A DNA stretch of 64,000 nt from Dama dama (taxonomy: Eukaryota > Chordata > Mammalia > Artiodactyla > Cervidae): contig NC_083698.1 in the NCBI RefSeq assembly GCF_033118175.1, positions 68,665,001 through 68,729,000 on the forward strand. The letters are read 5' to 3'. The translations under genes and the position numbers were made by a program. Below the pieces are notes generated by a model. The model saw nothing but the letters and a program-made list of their open reading frames with translations, did not search any database and was not told where the DNA came from. Position 1 is the stretch's first letter; each line of letters opens with the position of its first letter. This document shows positions 62,601-64,000 of this stretch, piece after piece.

Positions 62601-63455
62601 AGTGGATTGCCATTTCCTTCTCCAGGGGATCTTCTCTACCCAGGGATCAAACCCGGGTCTCCCAGATTGCAGGCAGGCGCTTTACCGTCTGAGCCACCAG
62701 GGAGGCACCCACGTATAACCACCTCTCAACGGATGGTTAAGAGAGCGTTTACCAGTAAGGCAGAGTCCTATACTGTAGCATAAAGCATGTCCCTCCCACC
62801 AGAAGATCCACATTAGCAGGCGTGGGAGTCATTCCAGCTTATAAGCCTCATGCCCCTTAAAGACCATTCTCTTATAGGTATAGCTTCCAGGGTCCCTCAA
62901 GGAGTATGCCCAGTTGTTTAGTATTTGTAGTTTGGAGTTCCTCCTAATCCAGATACAATTTACCAATCAGGGATTTTATTTACCCGAACAATGTTGCCAG
63001 TAACATGACTGAAATTTCAATTTATCAAATTACCAAGGGAACAGAGAGAGGTAAATTCTCAGACAAAAGGGGAAAAGATTTTGTTAACCCTTTTCCACAA
63101 TCACTACTCATTTATCTTACCTTTCTTCTAAGGCAACAAAAGAAATCAAATTACTAATATGAAGATACTCCAAAAGTTAAAGATTTCATGTAAAGTATCA
63201 TTACAATATCTGCAGTCCTTGTGCTTTTTTGAAAGATATTATCTCCTTATATTCAACAGATTAAAAATCATAATGGAGAAAAATTCTTGACCCACCACAT
63301 TCTCACAAGTTTGAATCTTCTCCTGAGCCAGATTATATTCTGCCCAGATTAGCTCTAATTCATTCAAAGAAGCTGGGATAGTAAAGCAGTCTTCATCCAA
63401 CACTTGTATAGCATCTGAAAGGTCATTTCCAAAACGAACACTGATACTGACACGT
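20391..63455 (-). CDS. STK31: STK31 (TDRD8), 3' two-thirds: 15 coding exons
   Basis: Serine/threonine kinase 31, a testis-enriched tudor-domain protein linked in the literature to spermatogenesis and PIWI-associated granules. Exons, 5' to 3' in transcript order: 63296-63455, 60306-60428, 54448-54627, 52756-52872, 51662-51781, 50446-50577, 49163-49264, 47475-47555, 45535-45660, 44804-44929, 43215-43301, 42356-42505, 38498-38620, 24459-24527, 20391-20621. All have AG acceptors and GT donors and join into one open frame of about 641 residues plus stop; the human protein is about 1,019 residues, so the tudor domain and upstream exons lie past 64000. The first five to seven exons are charged and helix-rich (coiled-coil-like); from about 45660 downward the product is kinase-like. 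A β3-type Lys is visible ('QIILLK'), but the catalytic loop reads 'HGSLHQNN' instead of HRDxxxxN and the DFG position reads 'DFD'. Identification rests on recalled similarity to the mammalian protein across every exon. Confidence 0.95.
20632..21269. other. Intronic sequence without recognised element
   Basis: STK31 intron next to the last exon. Nothing recognised. Confidence 0.6.
21270..21420 (+). mobile_element. Old L2/MIR-class fragment
   Basis: 'ccccaacaatcagcacagtg' followed by 'gctgactgaatgaatg' resembles the end of an L2/MIR3 element. Very diverged; low confidence. Confidence 0.4.
21495..22082 (+). mobile_element. Solo LTR of a ruminant endogenous retrovirus
   Basis: About 590 bp bounded by TG at 21495 and CA at 22081-22082. 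A poly(A) signal AATAAA at 21964-21969 follows 'tcttttatactt', with an R/U5-like 'gctctgagcaatcaagcctc' after it. The G-rich start 'gagaggggtctgggattctt' resembles bovine BTLTR1-type ERV LTRs. No gag, pol or env sequence is adjacent, so it is a solo LTR left by recombination. No convincing target duplication was found, so the left edge is uncertain. It lies antisense to STK31 in the last intron. Confidence 0.7.
22099..22299 (-). mobile_element. Bov-tA SINE
   Basis: Reverse-strand Bov-tA from 'tgttattattgtttagtcac' to 'accactgagtcacccgtgaa'. Moderately diverged. Confidence 0.88.
22300..23200 (+). mobile_element. Old L1 3' end
   Basis: Sense-strand L1 ORF2 C-terminal side and 3' UTR ('gcatgtttactgcagtttca', 'acatactgtatgattccaac', 'atgtaccacaataagagtaa'). 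An A-run of 23 bases at about 22405-22427 interrupts it. No intact frame. Confidence 0.65.
23231..23346 (+). mobile_element. 5'-truncated L1 3' end with target duplication
   Basis: About 110 bp of ruminant L1 3' end ('tggctgattcatgtcaatgt', 'attagcctccaactaataaa') with an A-rich tail. 'agagaactttt' at about 23219-23229 and 'agagaactttc' just after the tail fit a target duplication. Confidence 0.8.
23390..23672 (-). mobile_element. CHR-type tRNA-derived SINE
   Basis: Reverse-strand CHR (Cetartiodactyla SINE): T-run, 'ttggctgcactggatcttca', 'ttctcgttgcagaacaaggg' region, then the tRNA-like head ('gggagcaaacccatgtcccc', 'accactgaaccaccggggga'). Confidence 0.75.
23750..24090 (+). mobile_element. 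L2 LINE fragment
   Basis: Old L2 3'-end pattern ('ttcatgtcttagttcagata', 'ttgaagattcacttcaagt', 'agaatagacactcaaaatat'). Low similarity. Confidence 0.45.
24459..24527 (-). CDS. STK31: STK31 coding exon, 23 codons
   Basis: Acceptor 'tttaacag' before 24527 and donor 'gtatgtga' after 24459. Encodes 'LSVQNQEFETNEDGIPKMDQ' and 'FHL', phase 0 at both ends. Kinase-like C-lobe. Preceded by a 14-kb intron full of repeats. Confidence 0.95.
24528..25120. other. Intronic sequence with old LINE-like decay
   Basis: No gene. About 24920-25120 resembles an ancient LINE 3' region ('catgtatccatcacccagcc', 'atttttgaggcaaattctac'). Its end carries the first copy of a 45-bp motif repeated later. Confidence 0.5.
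25121..25757 (-). mobile_element. BovB LINE 3' fragment
   Basis: Reverse-strand BovB from 'ttgctaagttgtgtctgact' to 'acccatttgccatgaagaga'. Same orientation as STK31. Diverged, with no open frame of note. Confidence 0.88.
26380..27090 (+). mobile_element. Old L1 fragments (ORF1 end and 3' region)
   Basis: 26407-26598 reads as a degenerate L1 ORF1 C-terminal side ('GEIKKFSDDGKLKKF'). 26700-27090 is an ORF2/3' side piece ('gcgttggagaggatgtggga', 'atgacccagctattctactt'). Intervening sequence is deleted or decayed. Confidence 0.6.
27091..27225 (+). mobile_element. MIR SINE
   Basis: 'gggacaaatcatctcattct', 'ttgcctcaggttcctcactt' and 'gtaagaattaaagtggttaa' match the MIR core-to-tail order. Confidence 0.65.
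27226..27949. other. Intronic sequence, nothing recognised
   Basis: No exon or clear repeat seen. Confidence 0.55.
27950..28025 (-). mobile_element. L1 3'-end fragment
   Basis: Antisense ruminant L1 tail ('tttttaatcggaggaacact', 'tgttggtttctgctgtataa'). Confidence 0.55.
28026..29106. other. Intronic sequence, nothing recognised
   Basis: GA-rich in places, a T-run at 28560-28576, no supported exon. Minus-strand open stretches at 28287-28532 have no STK31 or other family signature. Confidence 0.55.
29107..31300 (-). mobile_element. BovB LINE, 5'-truncated in the endonuclease domain
   Basis: Longest BovB in the window, same strand as STK31. It runs from the end of the endonuclease domain (the 'DCETDHELLIAKFRLKLKK' frame near 31150-31230), through a linker, RT and the 3' tail, to the terminal 'cagttgctcagtcgtgtctg' at about 29112. 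Reading is in three main frames: 30944-31303, 29988-30881 and 29547-29966. Catalytic RT motifs are readable: 'FCFIDYTKAFDCV' near 30120-30170 and YADD at 29841-29852. Frameshifts make it inactive. Confidence 0.93.
29988..30881 (-). pseudogene. BovB reverse transcriptase remnant (297-aa open frame)
   Basis: Open for 297 codons covering the linker and RT fingers/palm: 'KASGGDGIPVELFQILK', 'QWPQDWKRSVFSPVPKKGN' and 'QAGFRKGRGTRDQIANIR', then motif A 'FIDYTKAFD'. The frame shifts before motif C, which is read in another frame at 29841-29852. A remnant of the RTE-clade RT; not expected to be functional. Confidence 0.88.
31310..32980 (+). mobile_element. Old L1/HAL1-like 5' region and ORF1
   Basis: 31310-31800 is CAGCA-rich 5' region-like sequence; 31930-32980 reads as a decayed L1-type ORF1 ('actggctcaatagcagaata', 'gagacagggattatctgac'-like block near 31970, and the 'aactataaactcggaattct' block). 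The subfamily cannot be fixed by eye. Confidence 0.5.
32981..33796. other. Intronic sequence, unrecognised
   Basis: Less AT-rich than its surroundings, with overlapping open stretches on both strands (33102-33359 minus, 33175-33396 plus). Neither resembles a known protein. It may be an old LTR or DNA-transposon relic; no family could be assigned. Confidence 0.5.
33797..33970 (-). mobile_element. Bov-tA SINE, internally deleted
   Basis: Reverse-strand Bov-tA from 'gttgttcagtcgtgtctaac' to 'gttgagccacaagggaagcc'. About 35 bp shorter than neighbours because the stretch after 'ccatggactatccagg' is missing. Confidence 0.88.
33971..34476. other. Intronic sequence, nothing recognised
   Basis: No exon or clear repeat seen. 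Confidence 0.55.
34477..34550 (+). mobile_element. Bov-A / BovB tail fragment
   Basis: 'agggaagcctggcgagctgc' through 'gactgagagactgaacaaca': the shared 3' end of BovB and Bov-A. Confidence 0.8.
34551..35689. other. Intronic sequence, mostly unrecognised
   Basis: 34800-34960 has the look of an ancient interspersed repeat ('gacacagcagcaaacaagac', 'ggagattacattctatggac'). The rest is AT-rich without recognisable features. Confidence 0.5.
35690..36670 (+). mobile_element. Old L1 3' region
   Basis: Sense L1 ORF2 C-terminal side and 3' UTR: 'aaatgttcatcaaagtttta', 'caacccaaatgtcctgcaac', 'gttacatactgtaaggtaac', 'gatcagcagttgccaagggt'. Diverged, no coding frame. Confidence 0.65.
36750..36935 (+). 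mobile_element. Possible MIR-class SINE
   Basis: 'gtcacattcataaagctctt' and 'ttcatccttgtgatgtacag' followed by 'aataaagaggttactgaagc' resemble the MIR core. Low confidence. Confidence 0.4.
37408..37689 (+). mobile_element. Tigger1 non-autonomous DNA transposon
   Basis: Internally deleted Tigger1 (Tc1/mariner, pogo group). Left end 'aaggcatactttgg' and right end 'caaggcatgcttg' are imperfect inverted repeats bounded by TA on each side. Internal blocks such as 'ttcagttctagaccactgca', 'tttggtttcccatagcg' and 'cagagttgccacaaatcttc' match the ends of Tigger1, with the transposase region missing. Confidence 0.82.
37735..37950 (+). mobile_element. Bov-tA SINE with perfect target duplication
   Basis: Forward Bov-tA. 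Perfect 13-bp target duplication 'agtattccaatgg' at 37722-37734 and 37951-37963. Low divergence, so a comparatively young copy. Confidence 0.95.
38254..38460 (+). mobile_element. Bov-tA SINE beside STK31 exon
   Basis: Forward Bov-tA ('gcttccctcatggatcacag' to 'gtgagcaactaagcacttaa'), diverged, with a Bov-A-like lead-in from about 38216. Its end lies 37 bp from the donor side of the 38498-38620 exon. Confidence 0.88.
38498..38620 (-). CDS. STK31: STK31 coding exon, 41 codons
   Basis: Acceptor 'ttttgtag' before 38620 and donor 'gtatgtt' after 38498. Encodes 'SQRASVNMMVGDLSLLSPEL' and onward to 'YAYGCLLLW'. This is the activation segment to αF region of the kinase-like fold: 'LSPEL' takes the place of the APE motif and 'SDLYAYGCLL' corresponds to the conserved D-x-W/Y-x-x-G block. 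Phase 0 at both ends. Confidence 0.95.
38621..39029. other. Intronic sequence, nothing recognised
   Basis: AT-rich, no exon or clear repeat. Confidence 0.55.
39030..39250 (+). mobile_element. MIR SINE
   Basis: 'catgaaccctggattcagat', 'actcactctgtcatttactt' and 'ctttgagcctaaattaatta' match MIR order, with a long AT-rich insertion in the core. Confidence 0.65.
39290..39510 (+). mobile_element. MER5-type DNA transposon with insertion
   Basis: 'taacacctgggaacttctca' and 'gaaacacaaaatttccac', then after an interruption 'gcattttaacaagatacccag' shortened and 'gtgtaaagtctgaaaagcaa': the two halves of MER5. Confidence 0.55.
39628..39836 (+). mobile_element. Bov-tA SINE
   Basis: Forward Bov-tA ('gggtttccccagtggctcaa' to 'actgaagcaactgagcacgc'). 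Diverged, with a short deletion in the BovB-like half. Confidence 0.88.
40190..40515 (+). mobile_element. Old L1 3' fragment (part 1, interrupted)
   Basis: Sense L1 ('ggcaaggatgttgagaaact', 'aaatccatacaatgaaatac') broken at about 40515 by a second L1 and resumed at 41030 ('gctacaagatggatacatct'). Confidence 0.65.
40499..40647. repeat. Inverted repeat arm 1
   Basis: 149 bp whose reverse complement recurs at 41329-41479 with one visible mismatch and a 2-bp TA difference. This arm is in its expected L1 context and is the donor. Confidence 0.92.
40519..40930 (+). mobile_element. 5'-truncated ruminant L1 nested in older L1
   Basis: Sense L1 from 'caaaaaagacacatgtacct' through 'aaagtgaagtaagtcataaa' to 'gaaacatatggattatcatg', closely parallel to 17580-17950 of the full L1. 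Its first ~130 bp form arm 1 of the inverted repeat. Confidence 0.75.
40935..41015 (+). mobile_element. Mariner-like fragment
   Basis: 'attggtgcaaaagcaatttc' then 'gttttgcactgttgaacttt' and 'gaaataaatgtggttat' resemble the end of a mammalian mariner element. Short; family not certain. Confidence 0.5.
41306..41341. repeat. Perfect 15-bp hairpin at inverted-repeat junction
   Basis: Left stem 'tatatatacccacag' (41306-41320), loop 'tggtga', right stem 'ctgtgggtatatata' (41327-41341). Also a 30-bp-period tandem: 'cagtggtgactgtgggt' at 41288-41304 and 41318-41334. Confidence 0.9.
41329..41479. repeat. Inverted repeat arm 2
   Basis: Reverse-complement copy of 40499-40647, from 'gtgggtatatatataccac' to 'atgcccaaata'. 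It is inserted into the L1 3' UTR between 'agacagtggtgac' and 'ttgtgactatactaaaatt', which share 'gtgac'. Confidence 0.92.
41890..42097 (-). mobile_element. Bov-tA SINE
   Basis: Reverse-strand Bov-tA ('ttggtctctaagttatgtcc' to 'ccactgagccaccagggaag'), about 260 bp from the 42356-42505 exon. Confidence 0.9.
42356..42505 (-). CDS. STK31: STK31 coding exon, 50 codons (catalytic loop and DFG position)
   Basis: Acceptor 'ctatag' before 42505, donor 'gtaaaata' after 42356. Encodes 'EALKVMKGVAQGLHTLHKAD', then 'IIHGSLHQNNVFALNRQHG' and 'IVGDFDFTKSV'. Ser replaces the HRD Asp and Asp replaces the DFG Gly; the Asn of the loop and the DFG Asp are kept. Phase 0 at both ends. Confidence 0.97.
42690..42730. 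repeat. Short TA/TG simple repeat
   Basis: 'catatatatcacatatgtg' followed by TG and TA dinucleotides in an intron. Too short for more to be said. Confidence 0.7.
42945..43175 (+). mobile_element. MIR SINE
   Basis: 'aaggattacactttggtgcc', 'ccagtcactttaatctctgt', 'ttttctaatctgtatataat' and 'gtgatgtgacaattaaataa' in MIR order, ending 40 bp from an STK31 exon. Confidence 0.7.
43215..43301 (-). CDS. STK31: STK31 coding exon, 29 codons
   Basis: Acceptor 'ttcttag' before 43301, donor 'gtaagtaa' after 43215. Encodes 'SDPMAYLMVPYYPRANLNAV' and 'QSSMPLTSE', the hinge side of the kinase-like domain. Phase 0 at both ends. Confidence 0.96.
43402..44721 (+). mobile_element. L1 insertion with 5' inversion (twin priming)
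   Basis: 43402-43683 is antisense L1 ('ctctgctgtgcaaaatcttt', 'cagcaccacttgttgaaaag'); 43684-44721 is the adjoining downstream part in sense ('gctttgcacagcaaaagaat' to the A-rich end). The two halves overlap by about 20 bases in L1 coordinates. Target duplication 'aaagaattact' (43391-43401) and 'aaaggaattact' (44722-44733) brackets the whole, so it is one event. Confidence 0.88.
44804..44929 (-). CDS. STK31: STK31 coding exon, 42 codons
   Basis: Acceptor 'ggtaaaag' before 44929, donor 'gtaaag' after 44804. Encodes 'GYSVDVDTEARVIQRAAAYH' to 'LLPLIFLFLCK', matching the αC-to-β5 part of the kinase-like fold. Phase 0 at both ends. Confidence 0.96.
44930..45534. other. Intronic sequence, nothing recognised
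   Basis: AT-rich; no exon or clear repeat. Confidence 0.55.
45535..45660 (-). CDS. STK31: STK31 coding exon, 42 codons (kinase N-lobe)
   Basis: Acceptor 'attcttag' before 45660, donor 'gtaagttt' after 45535. Encodes 'NSGGLLTMSLERDLLDAEPM' to 'SEVNGQIILLK'. A usual GxGxxG glycine loop is not obvious; the terminal Lys is the likely β3 Lys. Phase 0 at both ends. Confidence 0.96.
45661..46604. other. Intronic sequence, nothing recognised
   Basis: AT-rich; no exon or clear repeat. Confidence 0.55.
46605..46848. repeat. Minisatellite, 3 copies of a 79-bp unit
   Basis: Units start with 'actttaatcttacatattta' at 46605, 46684 and 46763; a seven-base remainder starts at 46842. Copies differ at only one or two positions ('tatcag' in the first, 'taccag' in the others). 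It lies in the STK31 intron between the 45535-45660 and 47475-47555 exons. Confidence 0.95.
46849..47474. other. Intronic sequence, nothing recognised
   Basis: The plus-strand open stretch at 47227-47445 shows no family signature. Confidence 0.55.
47475..47555 (-). CDS. STK31: STK31 coding exon, 27 codons
   Basis: Acceptor 'aatttag' before 47555, donor 'gtaagc' after 47475. Encodes 'AKLSSLVQKWFPELPLLHPE' and 'IGLLKYM', a well-kept segment just before the kinase-like domain. Phase 0 at both ends. Confidence 0.96.
47556..48588. other. Intronic sequence, nothing recognised
   Basis: AT-rich; no exon or clear repeat. Confidence 0.55.
48589..48705 (+). mobile_element. Bov-A SINE monomer fragment
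   Basis: 'ggcaacctactccagtattc' to 'gagtcggacacgactgggcg': the BovB-derived half of Bov-A, without the tRNA-derived part. Confidence 0.88.
48836..49034 (-). mobile_element. Bov-tA SINE
   Basis: Reverse-strand Bov-tA ('ttgcttagttgtgtctgact' to 'acccaccagggaagccccca'), about 130 bp from the 49163-49264 exon. Confidence 0.9.
49163..49264 (-). CDS. STK31: STK31 coding exon, 34 codons
   Basis: Acceptor 'ggttaaag' before 49264, donor 'gtaagta' after 49163. Encodes 'SDDHDGSEIEKIKQEITQLR' and 'NSVFQGINHEQEEY', a coiled-coil-like stretch. Phase 0 at both ends. Confidence 0.95.
49265..50445. other. Intronic sequence, nothing recognised
   Basis: AT-rich; a minus-strand open stretch at 49464-49670 is hydrophobic low-complexity translation without family signature. 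Confidence 0.55.
50446..50577 (-). CDS. STK31: STK31 coding exon, 44 codons
   Basis: Acceptor 'cacttag' before 50577, donor 'gtaagaaa' after 50446. Encodes 'FKKQIIECLNKSPSVDHLLS' to 'WKLVEKNNLEE', basic and helical. Phase 0 at both ends. Confidence 0.96.
50870..51420 (+). mobile_element. Old L1-type 3' fragment
   Basis: 'cttgaggaaatacacaagat', 'gatgaaaggttaaataacat' and 'tttctgtatatagcaagttt' have the pattern of an old LINE-1 3' side. Diverged. Confidence 0.5.
51662..51781 (-). CDS. STK31: STK31 coding exon, 40 codons
   Basis: Acceptor 'tcatttag' before 51781. Encodes 'EQGDADKEIILKTCSQVLQK' to 'TVQSKYKDSVE'. The donor chosen is GAG|GTTGGA; an in-frame alternative GTATGC six bases downstream (exon start 51656) would add two codons. 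Similarity to the mammalian protein favours the first. Phase 0 at both ends. Confidence 0.9.
51782..52755. other. Intronic sequence, nothing recognised
   Basis: AT-rich; no exon or clear repeat. Confidence 0.55.
52756..52872 (-). CDS. STK31: STK31 coding exon, 39 codons
   Basis: Acceptor 'acaaatgag' before 52872 (weak pyrimidine tract), donor 'gtgagtac' after 52756. Encodes 'AFDLSVEESLISDDTIDNID' to 'KELKISQI', acidic. Phase 0 at both ends. Confidence 0.93.
52873..54292. other. Intronic sequence, nothing recognised
   Basis: No exon or clear repeat. A GA-rich tract (plus-strand CT-rich) follows at 54293-54360. Confidence 0.5.
54448..54627 (-). CDS. STK31: STK31 coding exon, 60 codons
   Basis: Acceptor 'ctctctgcag' before 54627, donor 'gtaacagg' after 54448. 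Encodes 'DLSASLEAVYGQAKEGINSE' to 'LVAWFQSTLK', helical and charged. The longest internal exon here. Phase 0 at both ends. Confidence 0.96.
55031..55514 (+). mobile_element. BovB LINE 3' fragment
   Basis: Plus-strand BovB tail from 'cagcgtattaaaaagcagag' to 'gaccgagctactgaacaaga'. Antisense to STK31. Confidence 0.9.
55515..57520 (+). mobile_element. Probable old L1/HAL1-like sequence
   Basis: A-rich on the plus strand, with weak resemblance to a decayed L1-class ORF1 region ('gaaagaatattggaaacata', 'aatcaattagtgactattga') and a preceding 5' region. No intact frame. Boundaries and family uncertain. Confidence 0.4.
57521..58144. other. Intronic sequence, nothing recognised
   Basis: AT-rich; no exon or clear repeat. 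Confidence 0.5.
58145..59301 (+). mobile_element. BovB LINE, RT to 3' end
   Basis: Plus-strand BovB from the RT ('caaattgccaacatccgctg', YADD-coding 'tatgcagatgat' near 58515) to the 3' end ('gactgagtgactgaacaaca'). Frameshifted throughout. Antisense to STK31. Confidence 0.92.
59400..59810 (+). mobile_element. Old L1 ORF2 fragment
   Basis: 'tagctagtattcagcttggt', 'ccctctataccatcaaaaga' and 'gggaattgaaagtaagatag' match the L1 region between RT and the C-terminus, in sense. Confidence 0.55.
59811..60305. other. Intronic sequence, nothing recognised
   Basis: No exon or clear repeat apart from a short TA run near 60110-60145. Confidence 0.5.
60306..60428 (-). CDS. STK31: STK31 coding exon, 41 codons
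   Basis: Acceptor 'ccttcag' before 60428, donor CAG|GTTGGAAT after 60306. Encodes 'SEGNILIAERNEVQQKLYMA' to 'FSLNKRLKTLQ'. Phase 0 at both ends. Confidence 0.95.
60710..61015 (+). mobile_element. L2 LINE fragment
   Basis: 'ttcctactcccacctcatgc', 'tctttcaagatttagttaat' and 'ggataggaccacgtcttaaa' fit a diverged L2 3' end. Confidence 0.45.
61119..61413 (+). mobile_element. CHR-type SINE with perfect target duplication
   Basis: Forward CHR element: tRNA-like head 'gggcttttctggtggttcag', 'tgtgctccgcaacaagagaa' and an A-rich 3' end. Perfect 14-bp target duplication 'aaaagtacacatgg' at 61105-61118 and 61414-61427. Confidence 0.88.
61855..62030 (+). mobile_element. MIR SINE
   Basis: 'ctggcttcaaattccagatt', 'cttgagcaatttccttaaac' and 'gtgggcctcattttcctgag' in MIR order. 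Confidence 0.75.
62495..62709 (-). mobile_element. Bov-tA SINE
   Basis: Reverse-strand Bov-tA from 'aaagtcactcagttgtgtcc' to 'ctgagccaccagggaggcac'. Low divergence. Confidence 0.92.
62710..63295. other. Intronic sequence, nothing recognised
   Basis: No exon or clear repeat. Confidence 0.5.
63296..63455 (-). CDS. STK31: STK31 coding exon, first in window (160 bp)
   Basis: Acceptor 'ttaaaacag' before 63455, donor GTG|GTGGGT after 63296. The first base completes a codon split with an upstream exon outside the window. Then 'RVSISVRFGNDLSDAIQVLD' to 'LAQEKIQTCENV'. The only internal exon here whose length is not a multiple of three. Confidence 0.92.
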
Positions 63456-64000
63456 CTGTTTTAAAAAAAAAATAGCAAAAGGAAAAGATCATGAAATGTT
63501 TAAGATAGTGTGAGAAAAAAATTACACAAATAGTAATTGTCGAAAGTTACTATTTACAACACTGGCTATGAAGAGGTATTTTCTAAAACTATATAAAATC
63601 ATAGATAACTTTGACACAAACCTTTAACTAAAAATACATTTCACTGGGAAAAAATTAAATATTTTATATAAAAAGACAGCTTCAAAAGTGCAGAATTCAA
63701 ATGATATAAAATTAGATTTGTAAATACTTCTTTAAAAATGTTATATTTAAGTCAATTTTATCAAGATGAAGACACAGAGTCCTTGTACCTTAAAAAGCAG
63801 ACCAGCATTTGCATAATCTTAAAAAAAATCCAAAAAATTCAAAAAAACAAAAAAAAACCCCAACAAAGCAATCAGAGAGGCCAATTAGGAAAACCAAAGC
63901 TCACCACTGTATTTGTTTTAGCTTCCAACTAGACTTACACCATTCTAATAGCACACTATTTCCTCAAATACAGGTCAAAATATATAGAACTGTTTTGGTC
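63456..64000. other. Intronic sequence to window end
   Basis: A-rich stretch at about 63825-63860. The last 100 bases were read in all minus-strand frames and each has a stop, so no further STK31 exon is visible. Confidence 0.6.

Noticed and set aside
63900..64000. A further STK31 exon at the window edge
   Set aside because: All three minus-strand frames contain stops within the last 100 bases.

Overview
The window is bovid (ruminant) nuclear DNA. The evidence is the density of ruminant-specific repeats: at least fifteen Bov-tA/Bov-A SINEs, many BovB (RTE-type) LINE fragments, a near full-length ruminant L1, CHR-type SINEs, and older mammalian MIR, L2, MER5 and Tigger1 copies. The sequence alone does not separate cattle from sheep, goat or buffalo. 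There are no bacterial genes, CRISPR arrays, rRNA or functional tRNA genes.

One host gene is recognisable: the 3' two-thirds of STK31 (TDRD8), the testis-enriched tudor/kinase-like protein, on the minus strand. Fifteen coding exons lie between 63455 and 20391 and encode about 641 C-terminal residues, all with AG/GT borders and joining in one open frame. The 5' exons, including the tudor domain, lie beyond 64000. The central part is charged and helical; the C-terminal part is a kinase-like domain whose catalytic-loop and DFG motifs are degenerate. Thirteen consecutive internal exons are all multiples of three with phase 0 at both ends.

Positions 1-20240, downstream of STK31, are a repeat-dominated intergenic tract. 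A 3.3-kb minus-strand L1 (3340-8455) is split by two BovB fragments, a Bov-tA, and a 335-bp exact copy of its own 3' region flanked by a 13-bp target duplication. A plus-strand BovB (9128-18832) is split by an 8.1-kb L1 (10017-18155) that has its 5' region, decayed ORF1 and ORF2, and poly(A) tail, and that itself carries a Bov-tA.

The STK31 introns (20622-63295) hold a solo endogenous-retrovirus-type LTR, a 2.2-kb sense-oriented BovB with a long RT reading frame, several L1 copies including a twin-primed one with matching target duplications, a non-autonomous Tigger1, a near-perfect 150-bp inverted repeat whose junction carries a perfect 15-bp hairpin, and a 3 x 79-bp minisatellite.

I found no new multi-gene system. 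The observations most worth checking are structural: two templated duplications (5986-6320 and 40499-41479), the run of symmetric STK31 exons, the conserved loss of kinase catalytic residues, and the minisatellite.
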